DNA of 64,000 nt from Nostoc sp. MS1 (GCF_019976755.1 NZ_AP023441.1:2415501-2479500), one strand, 5' to 3'. Counted from the first letter of the stretch, positions 18,789 through 28,677 are shown. Program-made: numbers and translations. Notes: generated by a model from the sequence alone, not told the origin.

Positions 18789-18934
18789 ACCTTTTATTAA
18801 AATTATTTGTTGGCATTTACTAGTAGTTTTTCCAGGCTGATGTTGTGTATGAATACTGTGGTATGGGATCTTGCCTATGTTAAAAAGGTAGACATTCAAC
18901 CTACCAGCAGAATTTTAACTTGATAATTAATTTT

Positions 18935-20440
18935 TCACTCTTTGATTTGTGGTGCTGGTAGCTCCTTGAGGATTCGCCAAATTACGGTGTAACTACCATC
19001 AGACCTTTTGCGGACTGGTCGAAAAGCAATAATCATATCGCTACTACGCACTTGTTTTAATTGGTCTAGGTAGCTGCTCTTTTCTATATTGGCGATCTGA
19101 CCATTGAGAATAATCTCTGGTAGTTGGAATTGCAGCGATCGCACTAAATAAGTATGATTCAATTGGGCGGTGGTACTAGCCCAAATTACCTGATTTTGCT
19201 GCCAATTCTGGTCTTTACCTGTAATAAAGCGTCTTCTATCTACTTGTAAAGCTGCCAACTGTTGAGGGGGTTGGTAGTTCAGGAAGAACTCTCTGGTTGA
19301 TGAGGGTACAGCTTTCAACCTATCATCTAATTTCTCTAATGGCACATCCCCCAGGTTTACCATAAAGCTATAATCTACCCCCTGATGTCGTAGCTGGAAT
19401 TTCTCATCTACTATCTCAAGTGTTAAACTAGGATTAAGTCCTGCTTGGGTATTACCCAACCTCGGAAAAGCATAGCGTTCACTTACACTAGCCTGTAATC
19501 GGTTACTTACAGTATTGAGCAGACGCTGGTAAGCTGATGCAGGCAAAGCCCGAAAAATACCAGTACGTGGTAATCGCAAAAACTTAGCGTAAGTTTCCGC
19601 CTCTTGCGGGTCAAGTCCATAAGTAAAGCGGTCAAGAGCTATATTAGTTTTTTGTGCATCTCGAAATTTTGTTTCTGGGGGAAATGCTATCTGCGCTGCT
19701 GTCAATGACTGCTTGGCATTGGCTAATATATTTAGTGTTGCATCTGGTGGAGCGATCGCAGGTTGCATCGGTGGCTGATAATTAGCTATCGCTGTTTTAC
19801 CAATTACACCGATAATTGGTAATGCAGATGGGGAAGTGACTGTGGTAGACTGTGGCAGTGATAAATTTGGTTCTCTAGTTGATAGAGGCGTTGCTGGCTT
19901 TCCCAAGTTGGGCAGTTGTGTTGGTGCAATAGTCAGTATTGGGTCTGACTTACGTTCCCCACTTACCAAGGGTAACGGTCTAACTAAACCGACTTCACCC
20001 CGGCGAGACAAGAGTTGATCTAGTACGGGCGAAAGTTTAAATAACTCCTGGCTAGAAGCAGACAAAGCACAATAAATTTTTGTTTGTGATTGACTCCACT
20101 GGCTAGATAAGGGAAAAGTTGCTTGCTGCTGGCACAAATTCTGACTGCTAGGGTAATGGCGCTTGAGAAAAGCTTCTACTGTTTTATTTTGGATAATTAA
20201 CTGTCCACGCACAGCACGCATCTGATTTGCATCTGGAGAAACTAGAGCTTGTTCGATGCGTACAATCAAATCTAGCTGTTGCTGAATTAAATAACTGGCA
20301 TCAGTATAAAAATTTTCATTAGTTGACGCAACAGCCAGAGTATGATTATGAGGTGAAGACTGATATTGTAGAGCAAGGGCGTTTCCTGCCAAGCTAGTGA
20401 CCCAAAAAGGCAATAAAAGGCTAAAAACTATGGTTCTCAT
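18935..20440 (-). CDS. conserved cyanobacterial exported protein of unknown function
   Basis: The frame reaches 20515, but the ATG at 20440 opens a proper signal peptide (MRTIVFSLLLPFWVTSLAGN), giving about 501 residues. After a helical segment (about 40-150) comes a Pro/Ser/Thr-rich linker (about 165-250), then a longer mixed region with DRFTYGLDPQEAETYAKFLR and, near the end, FRPVRKRSDGSYTVIWRILK. I do not recognise a domain. It is divergently transcribed from sasA about 140 bases away, so the two may share regulatory DNA. Export to the periplasm or envelope is inferred from the signal peptide. Confidence 0.72.
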   Translation of the reverse strand: MRTIVFSLLLPFWVTSLAGNALALQYQSSPHNHTLAVASTNENFYTDASYLIQQQLDLIVRIEQALVSPDANQMRAVRGQLIIQNKTVEAFLKRHYPSSQNLCQQQATFPLSSQWSQSQTKIYCALSASSQELFKLSPVLDQLLSRRGEVGLVRPLPLVSGERKSDPILTIAPTQLPNLGKPATPLSTREPNLSLPQSTTVTSPSALPIIGVIGKTAIANYQPPMQPAIAPPDATLNILANAKQSLTAAQIAFPPETKFRDAQKTNIALDRFTYGLDPQEAETYAKFLRLPRTGIFRALPASAYQRLLNTVSNRLQASVSERYAFPRLGNTQAGLNPSLTLEIVDEKFQLRHQGVDYSFMVNLGDVPLEKLDDRLKAVPSSTREFFLNYQPPQQLAALQVDRRRFITGKDQNWQQNQVIWASTTAQLNHTYLVRSLQFQLPEIILNGQIANIEKSSYLDQLKQVRSSDMIIAFRPVRKRSDGSYTVIWRILKELPAPQIKE

Positions 20441-20580
20441 CTCCAAAACCTTGTGTGAATAGGTGTAGTAAAAATCTAAAATAGAGATTAAATTGAGAAA
20501 AAACGACCACGACAATTGTCAGTTTATTCTAATTTTTGCAAAGCGTCGCCGGGTTGTTACCAGTGCTGAAACACGATTCC

Positions 20581-21771
20581 ATGCAAGTTTCCCAGGATCA
20601 GCCTATTTATTCTGAGGCTTCACTCCAGCTGTTGTTGTTCGTTGATGGACGACCTCAGTCCAAACAGCAGGTGCAGCGTATCCGTGCTTACTTAAAAGAA
20701 TTACAGGCTGAGTATAACTTTGAACTTCAAATTATTGATGTCGGACAACAACCATACTTAGCAGAACATTTTAAGTTAGTCGCTACACCAGCGTTAATTA
20801 AGATTCATCCCGAACCCAGGCAGACTTTAGCCGGCAGCAACATCATCACCCAACTCAAGAACTGGTGGCCGCGATGGCAAGCCTCCGCAGAGGCTTATGT
20901 AAAATTGCAGGAAGAGTTACAACAAGAGCGTATAGATGACAATGGTCTAGTGGTGCAACCTCAATCAACTATTAGTTCTATTGCCGTTTCTTCTGAATTG
21001 TTGCGCCTTTCAGATGAAATTTTTAATCTCAAACAAGAAAAAGAGAAATTAATAGAGCAGTTACAGTTTAAAGACCGAGTGATTGCCATGTTAGTTCATG
21101 ACCTACGTAACCCACTAACAGCAGCTGCGATCGCCATCGAAACCCTACAGTCTAACTACAACCCAGACATCGGTACATTTCAACGCCTAAAACCTGCTTT
21201 AGTCGTCAATCTCCTCAGACAAGCCCGTACTCAAACCAAATCAATAGATAAAATGATTGCGGAGCTATTACAAGTTGGTAGAGGTTCTGATACAGAGTTC
21301 ATAATTATACCACAAAAAACTGAAATTGGCTCACTGTGTTTAGAAATACTAGCGCAATTGCGCGATCGCTACACAACCAAAGCGCAGAAAGTTGAAACAG
21401 ACATTCCCCAAGACTTACCCTGTGTTTACGCCGACCCCGAACGCATTCGCCAAGTACTGATAAACTTGCTAGACAACGCCATTAAATACACACCAGAAGG
21501 TGGCACAATTAGCATTGCTGGATTACATCGTACTACACAAAAAATACAATTTAGTATTGGTGACACAGGCCCTGGTATTCCCATAGAGAATCGAGAGCGC
21601 ATATTTGAAAATCACTATCGTCTAGAGCGAGATGAAGCTAAAGATGGTTACGGCATCGGCTTATCTTTATGTCAAAGAATCATCCGCGCCCACTACGGAC
21701 AAATCTGGGTAGACTCTAACCCCCACGGCGGAGCGTGGTTTCACTTTACACTTCCCGTATATCCTGCGTAG
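20581..21771 (+). CDS. sasA: circadian clock output sensor kinase SasA
   Basis: The protein (396 residues from the ATG at 20581; the frame also extends to 20536) has a KaiB-like thioredoxin-fold sensor domain (about 10-105), a coiled linker, the HisKA H-box MLVHDLRNPLTAAAIA with phospho-accepting H173, and a HATPase domain with the N-box LLDNAIKYTPEGG and the G-boxes DTGPGIP and GYGIGLSL. SasA binds KaiC through its KaiB-like domain, autophosphorylates, and passes phosphate to RpaA, linking the KaiABC oscillator to gene expression. kaiABC and rpaA are not in the window. The later ATG gives the expected N-terminus. Confidence 0.93.
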   Translation: MQVSQDQPIYSEASLQLLLFVDGRPQSKQQVQRIRAYLKELQAEYNFELQIIDVGQQPYLAEHFKLVATPALIKIHPEPRQTLAGSNIITQLKNWWPRWQASAEAYVKLQEELQQERIDDNGLVVQPQSTISSIAVSSELLRLSDEIFNLKQEKEKLIEQLQFKDRVIAMLVHDLRNPLTAAAIAIETLQSNYNPDIGTFQRLKPALVVNLLRQARTQTKSIDKMIAELLQVGRGSDTEFIIIPQKTEIGSLCLEILAQLRDRYTTKAQKVETDIPQDLPCVYADPERIRQVLINLLDNAIKYTPEGGTISIAGLHRTTQKIQFSIGDTGPGIPIENRERIFENHYRLERDEAKDGYGIGLSLCQRIIRAHYGQIWVDSNPHGGAWFHFTLPVYPA

Positions 21772-21787
21772 GGAGCGGGGGAGTAAT

Positions 21788-21816
21788 CAATTCAAAATTC
21801 AAAATTCAAAATTCAA
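21788..21816. repeat. tandem repeat ATTCAAA
   Basis: About four tandem ATTCAAA heptamers just downstream of sasA; a related array (ATCCAAA) lies at 53083-53118. Confidence 0.75.
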
Positions 21817-21837
21817 ACAGTTCTACCTCCTGCCTTT

Positions 21838-21898
21838 TGACTATGGACTATGGACTATGGACTAATGACAACTGTCAACTGTTAACTGTCAACTGACA
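21838..21898. repeat. heptamer repeat array (STRR)
   Basis: Units of GACTATG, then AACTGTC, continue into the 3' end of the diguanylate cyclase gene, whose stop codon is at 21875. Its last residues (CQLTVNS) are encoded by the repeat. Confidence 0.8.
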
Positions 21899-22918
21899 AA
21901 TCCGATTACGTCCTGCTTCTTTTGCCTGATAAAGAGCTTTATCCGCAGTTGCAATTAACTCGGATGGCGAAGACTCCCAAGTAGGAATGACAGTTGCTAC
22001 ACCCATACTCAGGGTAATATGGTCACTGATAATTGATTTGCGGTGGGGAATTTGCAAATTTCTAACGCTGTACTGGATGTTTTTGGCGACATAAGTTGCT
22101 CCGTCTGCATGAGTATACGGCATGATTACGGCAAATTCTTCACCGCCATAACGAGCTACTAAATCTCGATGTTTCTGTACCTTGTAGCTTAAAACAGCAC
22201 CTACTCTTTGTAAACAGATGTCTCCGGCTGGGTGTCCATATTGGTCATTATAAAATTTAAAAAAGTCAATATCACATAAAATCAGTGACAGAGGAGCGCC
22301 CTCTTGTACCAAGTTAATCCATTGTGTATTCAAGTAATTATCAAAGCGACGGCGATTTGCTAATCCAGTTAAGCCGTCTACATTGGCTAAATGCTGTAAA
22401 GCCAAGTTAGCCGCCTCTAGCTGTTTATAAACTTGTGCTTGCTGTAGCAATCTTCTCAGACGTTGACGCAATACAGGCCAGTGGATGGGCTTAGTAATAT
22501 AATCAGTCGCTCCCGCCTCAAAAGCACGATCTACGGATTCTGCATCGTTTAAACTTGTAATCATGATGATAGGAGTACGTTCCCATAATCTGGAAATCAT
22601 TGTGCTACCTAATTCAGCATCATTATCTAAATTTGCTAAAGCGGAAATTAAGTTATTTCTGGCAATTTGCAATAATTCCTTACAGCAAATAAAACCATCC
22701 ATTACAGGCATCATTGCATCCAGTAAAACTATATCTGGTTTTACTGTCTCATAAGCATCCAGACACTGTTTACCATCTGTTACCTCTACCACTCGATAGC
22801 CTTCTCTTTCCATAGCTTCACGCAATAGCATACGGATGATTTTGTCATCATCTGCGACTAAAATAAGGGGTGGTTTTTTAGAAAGAGAATATGGGCTTAT
22901 GCCTGACATGAGTTGCAT
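21875..22918 (-). CDS. response regulator diguanylate cyclase (REC-GGDEF)
   Basis: The 347-residue protein has a receiver domain (about 15-165) with acidic residues near 23-25, phospho-acceptor D67 in IVLLDAMMP and the KPIHWP lysine, followed by a GGDEF domain (about 180-340) with the active-site motif GGEEF at 258-262. It should make cyclic di-GMP from two GTP when phosphorylated. The receiver is longer than usual between D67 and the conserved threonine, with an inserted loop (about 75-110). MSGISPYS at residue 4 is an alternative start. It converges on sasA. Confidence 0.92.
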   Translation of the reverse strand: MQLMSGISPYSLSKKPPLILVADDDKIIRMLLREAMEREGYRVVEVTDGKQCLDAYETVKPDIVLLDAMMPVMDGFICCKELLQIARNNLISALANLDNDAELGSTMISRLWERTPIIMITSLNDAESVDRAFEAGATDYITKPIHWPVLRQRLRRLLQQAQVYKQLEAANLALQHLANVDGLTGLANRRRFDNYLNTQWINLVQEGAPLSLILCDIDFFKFYNDQYGHPAGDICLQRVGAVLSYKVQKHRDLVARYGGEEFAVIMPYTHADGATYVAKNIQYSVRNLQIPHRKSIISDHITLSMGVATVIPTWESSPSELIATADKALYQAKEAGRNRICQLTVNS

Positions 22919-22964
22919 TCCATAGAAAATCAGAGTTCTGAGGACTGAAAAACTACTTAAAGCT

Positions 22965-23177
22965 TCACCTTGGGGCTAAATTACCAATTAGCGATGGCGT
23001 TCCGCCCAGCGTAGCTGATCGCTTTTTTAGACTATTGATAATTTCAGCCATTTCTCGACGAGTTTGTAGGTAAACGCCTACATAACAATCATCAATGCTG
23101 AAATGTAGTTGTCCTATCCATCCCTCTTTTCTCCTTGACTTGTTCGATGACTTGCGGCTCAGAATATTTACTGACAT
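22965..23177 (-). CDS. possible small hypothetical protein
   Basis: From the ATG at 23177 the frame gives about 70 residues, basic, with no recognised domain. Its last 15 residues are encoded by a palindromic repeat-like stretch (22990-23025). The upstream extension to 23222 looks non-coding. It may be spurious. Confidence 0.25.
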   Translation of the reverse strand: MSVNILSRKSSNKSRRKEGWIGQLHFSIDDCYVGVYLQTRREMAEIINSLKKRSATLGGTPSLIGNLAPR

Positions 23178-23222
23178 TGGTTTGGTTACACATGGCATAG
23201 AAATAACAAAAGTAATAAACAA

Positions 23223-23959
23223 TTACCTTACTCCCTATAGTGACAATAAGAAATATTACTTTTATGATTCCCCTTTAATAAAACGTAATCACGCTCTTAA
23301 AATAAAATTCACATCGCAAATCTTATTTTTCGCTCTAAAGTAGCTTTTTTATCTAAACTTTAAAATTTAACAGAATGAGAAAATCACTTAATTACATTGA
23401 GAAAATATCATAAACTGAACACTACATTACCTATAGATCGGGAATCAACGAAATTTTCATAGAGTTAAGAATGAGTATCTGATAGGTGAACTAAAGTTTT
23501 TACGTCTGTTATCAAGCTAGTAACACTATTTGTTTTATATGCTATTTCTGTTTTACTTAATTCAGTAAAATTGCTGATAACAATCAAATAACATCTTATT
23601 TATTTATTCATCTAATTTTTTAGCTGCATCCTAGAGAATAAAATTTTAGACTACTTGATAATTTGTGTTGAATCTGAATCGCTAAAATGGCGTTTTTATT
23701 GAAGATACACAACTAAGAATAAAGATTATAATATTATTTCACGCAATGTCTTATACAAATATATGGGTAGGGCGTATGTGTTGCCAAGATTTTTGATAAA
23801 AGTAGAACATTGCGAGTAAATACTCTCAAAGTGTGAAGAAAAATGTTTATTTTTTCATTGTTGAAAATAAGTATCTTGTTAAAAGAAATAGAGATACTTA
23901 ATAAATGTATAAAATAAGTGTGACTTACTTTTCAAACATTCTCTAAGGTCGAGATAACG
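23223..23959. other. long AT-rich intergenic region
   Basis: About 740 bases without a supportable gene, upstream of the dioxygenase gene. The sequence is AT-rich and free of the heptamer arrays seen elsewhere. Long leaders of this kind are common before regulated genes in heterocystous cyanobacteria, but I cannot point to a specific binding site. Confidence 0.6.
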
Positions 23960-24955
23960 ATGATTCCATTAATCAACTTAGCTGGGTTTAAAAATGGTGA
24001 CATCCAAACTCACCAGAATGTAGTAAAACAAATATATCAAGCTTGCCATGAAGTTGGCTTTATGTATTTACAAACAGGAATATCGCCAGAAATACTTGAG
24101 CAAGTATTTAGTTTCAGTAAAAAATTCTTCGATTTACCTATAGAGGTGAAACAGCAACTAGCTTGGAGTGATGAATTTAGTAATTTAGGCTATGTGGCAA
24201 TAGAGAGAGAAAGCCTTAACCCTAAACAACCAGGTGATTTAAAAGAGGCTTTTAATATTAACATACAGGTTGATAGTGAAAATAGTAACCCCTCTCCTCA
24301 CTCCTTAACGCTACTTGCTACAACGAGGGGAACCGACGCAACGCACCGGCTACTTCCTACACCTCTTTCTCCAGACAAAGAACCACTAATTATTGCTTTT
24401 TATCAAGCTTGTACAGAACTGGCTAATACTGTACTAGAAGCTTTGGCTTTAGCTCTAGAATTACCAGTTGACTTTTTGACAATTAGACATAATCAACATC
24501 ATCATACTTTACGCCTGCTACACTATCCTCCCGTGCAGACATTACCCAAGCAGGGACAAGTACGTGCAGGGGAACATTGCGACTATGGCAGTATTACATT
24601 ACTGTTTCAAGATGAGGTAGGTGGGTTAGAAGTTCAGACAAAAAATGGCCAGTGGATTGCCGCACCAAAAATTCCTGATACAGTCATAGTTAATACTGGT
24701 GATTTAATGCAACGGTGGACAAATGATGTATTTTGCTCAACTAAACATCGCGTGATCATTCCCAATGATCATAGAGTAGAGCGATCGCCTATGGCGGGTG
24801 GATCATTGTCGCGCTATTCTATTGCTTTTTTCTGCCATCCCAACAATGATACAGAAATTGCTTGCCTGAAAAGTTGTCAACAAGGAAAAGCACCTATCTA
24901 TCCGCCCGTGCTTGCGGGAGAATATCTTATAAGTCGTCTACAAGCAACCTATTAG
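23960..24955 (+). CDS. isopenicillin N synthase-like 2-oxoglutarate/Fe(II) dioxygenase
   Basis: The 331-residue protein has the DIOX_N region (about 1-115) and a 2OG-Fe(II) oxygenase core with the iron ligands H206-x-D208 (GEHCDYGSITLL) and H263 (STKHRVIIP), and R285 in the RYS motif that binds the 2-oxoglutarate carboxylate. It should hydroxylate or desaturate a small molecule; substrate unknown. Residues about 109-140 (NPSPHSLTLLATTRG onward) look like an in-frame insertion of repeat-type DNA (24286-24375). The stop TAG is followed directly by the ATG of an FAD oxidoreductase, so the two are probably translated together and act in one pathway. Confidence 0.87.
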   Translation: MIPLINLAGFKNGDIQTHQNVVKQIYQACHEVGFMYLQTGISPEILEQVFSFSKKFFDLPIEVKQQLAWSDEFSNLGYVAIERESLNPKQPGDLKEAFNINIQVDSENSNPSPHSLTLLATTRGTDATHRLLPTPLSPDKEPLIIAFYQACTELANTVLEALALALELPVDFLTIRHNQHHHTLRLLHYPPVQTLPKQGQVRAGEHCDYGSITLLFQDEVGGLEVQTKNGQWIAAPKIPDTVIVNTGDLMQRWTNDVFCSTKHRVIIPNDHRVERSPMAGGSLSRYSIAFFCHPNNDTEIACLKSCQQGKAPIYPPVLAGEYLISRLQATY

Positions 24956-26065
24956 ATGAAAACTTACGACTGGACTGTGGTGGGTGGGGGAATTACGGGT
25001 GCTGCACTCGCCTACGAATTAGTGAAAGTGGGTTTTAGTGTACTTCTACTAGAAAAAGACGCTGTAGTGCAAAATGCTACCCGTTATAGTTATGGTGGTT
25101 TAGCTTATTGGTCTGGTAGTACAGAACTTACTCGGCAATTATGCCAGGAAGCGATCGCCCGATACAATATCTTATCTCAAGAGTTAGATACTGATATTGA
25201 GTTACGGGAATTAGATTTATTACTGACAATACCTGCCGATAGTGATCCAGAAGCTACTGCTAGGTTATACGCTCAGTGTGTAGTACCGCCACGCTTACTC
25301 AGTGTATCAGAAGCTTGTGAATTAGAACCACTCATAAATAAAGGAGCGATCGCAGGTGCTTTAACTGTCAAACATGGTCATATCCATCCCCAGAAAACAG
25401 CGCAAGCATACATTCAAGCTTTTTTACGTGCTGGTGGTGAGTTACAAATTAGTGAGTGGGATGGAACAACTACTCACAGTGATAACGTAGTCATTTGTGC
25501 AGGTGGACTCAGCCGACAGTTATTAAAATCGCTAGGTATTTTTCTCAAAGTCTATTTTACCCATGCAGAAATTATCGAAATTTCTCCTGTTGATTGGCGA
25601 CTAAATACTTTAGTTATGCCAGCTAATTTGCAACGATTTCAACTAGAAACTGCCTCTACTAAAGTTGATGAATTATGGGATGAACCGGGTAATCAACCTG
25701 TACTACCAATATTAGATGCGGGTGCAGTTCAGTTTTTAGATGGCAGTTTGCGCGTAGGACAAATTAGCCGCGTGATAACAGATCCTTATGCTGTAATTAA
25801 TCCTGAAGAAAGTGAAAATTGGTTACGACAAAGCATCAGTCAAGTTTTACCTACATTGGGTAATTTGCCAGGAAGTTGGCATCATTGTTTAGTTGCATTT
25901 AGTAGCAATAGCTTACCTATAATTGGTGCTATTCCCGAATTAGCAGGCGTGTATATTTTCTCTGGTTTTAGTAATCCTCTAGTTTTTGTACCACCTTTAG
26001 CAAAACGATTTGCTCAATTCTTAGCAGGTAAAGAAGATGAAATCATTCCTCAATTATCACCATAA
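24956..26065 (+). CDS. FAD-dependent amino-acid-oxidase-like oxidoreductase
   Basis: The 369-residue protein belongs to the DAO (D-amino acid/glycine oxidase-like) flavoprotein family. The N-terminal Rossmann motif VVGGGITGAALAYELV binds the ADP part of FAD, and the late region SSNSLPIIGAIPELAGVYIFSG is typical of the family's second FAD contact. Its ATG follows the stop codon of the dioxygenase with no gap, which predicts translational coupling. It probably oxidises a secondary or primary amine connected with the dioxygenase product; substrate cannot be read from sequence. Confidence 0.85.
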   Translation: MKTYDWTVVGGGITGAALAYELVKVGFSVLLLEKDAVVQNATRYSYGGLAYWSGSTELTRQLCQEAIARYNILSQELDTDIELRELDLLLTIPADSDPEATARLYAQCVVPPRLLSVSEACELEPLINKGAIAGALTVKHGHIHPQKTAQAYIQAFLRAGGELQISEWDGTTTHSDNVVICAGGLSRQLLKSLGIFLKVYFTHAEIIEISPVDWRLNTLVMPANLQRFQLETASTKVDELWDEPGNQPVLPILDAGAVQFLDGSLRVGQISRVITDPYAVINPEESENWLRQSISQVLPTLGNLPGSWHHCLVAFSSNSLPIIGAIPELAGVYIFSGFSNPLVFVPPLAKRFAQFLAGKEDEIIPQLSP

Positions 26066-26123
26066 ATTGCCCTTGTGCCTATGTGGTAATAACTGTGAAC
26101 CATAGAGACACAGAGTTTTTATT

Positions 26124-26816
26124 TCAAGTATTCATAATATTAGTGTCTTCTGCCATCAGAATTGACGCTTCTTGCAATAACTCTTGTTGTTCTTGTTGAA
26201 TTGCTTGCAGACGCGCAGCTATTTCTGTTAATCTATGTTTCTTATCTAGATAAATAACAGAAGCTTCTATTTTTTTATCTAAAATCTGATTTTTATTTAA
26301 CCTTTGTACTGCTAAGTTACCCACTTGATTAAAAGAGAAAACACTAAATTTGATTAAACCTTGAAGTAGTTTTAATGGTACTTGTAGAATTGACAAACTG
26401 GCTGTTTCAATCAAGCGGATGATAGCTTTGATAATGCTCCAAATAAGAGCGATCGCAAATAGTAAAATAATTAAACTGATAATTGGGTGATTGCTTGCCC
26501 AACTGAGTATTTGTACTAACCGTAAAAATATGGGGTGCTGTACTAACCAATCATTTACAGAAGAATTTATCGCTGTTTGTACAGCCCCAGATGTTGTATT
26601 TTTGATCTGTTCTGCCGTTTGCCAACTTTGTCCTATTGTCGTTGTGACGGCATCAACAGCTTTGTCTGTGGCTGTAGTAGTTGTTTGCTGTAAAGATTGC
26701 TCAAGTTGCTGTGCTGAGTTAGTCAAGGAGTTAACACCTTGATTTACATAATCCTTGGCTACTTGCCAGCGTTGTAAAAATCCTTCACTTAAGCTTACAT
26801 TTACTGGGTATACCAT
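26124..26816 (-). CDS. hypothetical membrane protein
   Basis: The 230-residue protein is not recognised. It has an amphipathic, Ser/Thr/Gln-rich N-terminal half (about 1-90) resembling apolipoprotein-like helices, one clear membrane helix with a neighbouring hydrophobic stretch (about 105-150), and a C-terminal coiled segment (about 190-225, AARLQAIQQEQQELLQEA). The arrangement suggests a membrane-anchored structural protein. It converges with the FAD oxidoreductase gene. Confidence 0.7.
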   Translation of the reverse strand: MVYPVNVSLSEGFLQRWQVAKDYVNQGVNSLTNSAQQLEQSLQQTTTTATDKAVDAVTTTIGQSWQTAEQIKNTTSGAVQTAINSSVNDWLVQHPIFLRLVQILSWASNHPIISLIILLFAIALIWSIIKAIIRLIETASLSILQVPLKLLQGLIKFSVFSFNQVGNLAVQRLNKNQILDKKIEASVIYLDKKHRLTEIAARLQAIQQEQQELLQEASILMAEDTNIMNT

Positions 26817-26929
26817 AAAACATTTTACTGTCCATCCTACTAAATTTAAGTAGCTTGGAGTGATGAAGATAAGTTTGTAGTCAAGGTTTTGAGTCTTTTG
26901 CAGGACTAAAGTCCTTACCCTCCGGGTTA

Positions 26930-26968
26930 GTTAGTCGCTCATGAGGGTTTCCCCATGAACGCGCTAAC
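26930..26968. repeat. imperfect palindrome downstream of ilvD
   Basis: Arms at 26930-26947 and 26951-26968 pair at about 14 of 18 positions around a three-base loop, just past the ilvD stop codon. A smaller palindrome AGGACTAAAGTCCT lies at about 26903. Either could end ilvD transcription or be a REP-like element; no T-run follows. Confidence 0.55.
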
Positions 26969-26985
26969 TCACTACAAACTTTCAA

Positions 26986-28677
26986 TTATTGATTAAACAA
27001 ATCTAAATCAGTAACAGCACCAACACTACTAGAAGCAACCAACTTGGCATATTTAGCCAGAATGCCTTTAGTATAACGAGGTGGACGGGGTTGCCATTTA
27101 GCACGGCGGCTTGCTAGTTCTTCTTCAGTGATATTTAACTGTAGCAAACGAGAATTAGCATCGATGGTGATACTATCATCTTCTTCGACCAGAGCAATGT
27201 TACCCCCAACCGCCGCCTCCGGCGCAACGTGTCCGACTACCATCCCGTAAGTACCACCAGAAAAACGGCCATCAGTAATTAACCCGACTGCATCCCCTAA
27301 ACCTGCACCAATAATTGCTGAAGTCGGTGCAAGCATTTCTCGCATACCGGGGCCACCTTTAGGGCCTTCGTAACGGATAACAATCACATCACCAGCCTTG
27401 ATTTTACCTGCCAGAATCGCATCTAAGCAGGATTCTTCCGATTCAAACACTCGCGCCGGGCCAGTAATTACAGGCTTTTTCACCCCAGTAATTTTGGCAA
27501 CAGCACCCTCAGTAGCTAAATTACCCTTGAGTATCGCCAAGTGACCTTGAGCATACATCGGGTGATTCCAAGGACGAATGACATCTTGGCTAGGTGATGG
27601 TTCATCGGGGACATCTGCTAAAACTTCAGCAATGGTTTTACCTGTGATGGTGATACAGTCGCCGTGGAGTAAACCATGTACCAATAACATCTTCATCACT
27701 TGGGGGATACCGCCTGCTTGATGCAGGTCTGTGGCGACGTATCTACCACTGGGTTTGAGATCACATAAAACGGGTACACGACCACGGATAGTTTCAAAGT
27801 CATCTAAATTTAGTTCTACACCAGCCGCACGAGCGATCGCCAGAAAATGTAACACGGCGTTAGTTGAACCACCCACCGCCATAATCACAGAGATGGCATT
27901 TTCTATGGATTTACGGGTGATAATCTGTTTGGGTAATAGTTGATGGCGTATTGCTTCTACTAATACTTTGGCTGATTCTTCTGTACTGTCTGCTTTTTCA
28001 TCATCTTCGGCTGACATTGTGGAGGAATAAGGTAAGCTCATACCCATCGCTTCAAAGGCGCTTGACATAGTATTTGCTGTATACATTCCACCACAGGAAC
28101 CTGCACCTGGACAAGCACGGCGTTCGACTGCTAATAGTTCATCGTCGTTAATTTTGCCAGCGCTGTATTCACCCACAGCTTCAAAAGAGCTAACGACGGT
28201 TAAATCTCTACCGTTGTAGTGTCCTGGCTTAATAGTACCACCGTAAACAAAGATAGCCGGGATATTCAGCCGGGCGATCGCAATCATTGCTCCTGGCATA
28301 TTTTTATCACAACCACCGATAGCAATTACCCCATCCATCGTTTGACCGTTACAAACGGTTTCAATGGAGTCGGCAATTACCTCTCTGGAAACTAGGGAAT
28401 ATTTCATCCCTTCCGTTCCCATAGAAATGCCATCACTAATGGTAATTGTACCGAATATTTGCGGCATTGCTCCAGCTAGTTTTACACCTGCTTCGGCTCT
28501 TTCGGCTAGTCTATTAATCCCCATGTTACAAGGGGTAATTGTACTGTAGCCATTGGCAACACCTACAATAGCTTTGGTAAAATCTGCATCCTGAAAACCA
28601 ACCGCCCGGAGCATAGCTCTATTAGGCGATCGCTGCACCCCTTGTGTGACAACCTTGCTTCTAAAATTCTCCGACAT
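26986..28677 (-). CDS. ilvD: dihydroxy-acid dehydratase
   Basis: The 563-residue enzyme removes water from 2,3-dihydroxy-isovalerate and -methylvalerate, the penultimate common step of valine and isoleucine synthesis (and leucine/pantothenate precursors). Iron-sulphur cluster cysteines are visible: C123 in IGGCDKNMPGA and C195 in GAGSCGGMYTANTM, with a further one expected near the N-terminus (TPCNMG). The C-terminal signature DGRFSGGTYGMVVGH is present. Length is typical of the bacterial [2Fe-2S] type. It stands alone, not in an ilv operon. Confidence 0.96.
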   Translation of the reverse strand: MSENFRSKVVTQGVQRSPNRAMLRAVGFQDADFTKAIVGVANGYSTITPCNMGINRLAERAEAGVKLAGAMPQIFGTITISDGISMGTEGMKYSLVSREVIADSIETVCNGQTMDGVIAIGGCDKNMPGAMIAIARLNIPAIFVYGGTIKPGHYNGRDLTVVSSFEAVGEYSAGKINDDELLAVERRACPGAGSCGGMYTANTMSSAFEAMGMSLPYSSTMSAEDDEKADSTEESAKVLVEAIRHQLLPKQIITRKSIENAISVIMAVGGSTNAVLHFLAIARAAGVELNLDDFETIRGRVPVLCDLKPSGRYVATDLHQAGGIPQVMKMLLVHGLLHGDCITITGKTIAEVLADVPDEPSPSQDVIRPWNHPMYAQGHLAILKGNLATEGAVAKITGVKKPVITGPARVFESEESCLDAILAGKIKAGDVIVIRYEGPKGGPGMREMLAPTSAIIGAGLGDAVGLITDGRFSGGTYGMVVGHVAPEAAVGGNIALVEEDDSITIDANSRLLQLNITEEELASRRAKWQPRPPRYTKGILAKYAKLVASSSVGAVTDLDLFNQ

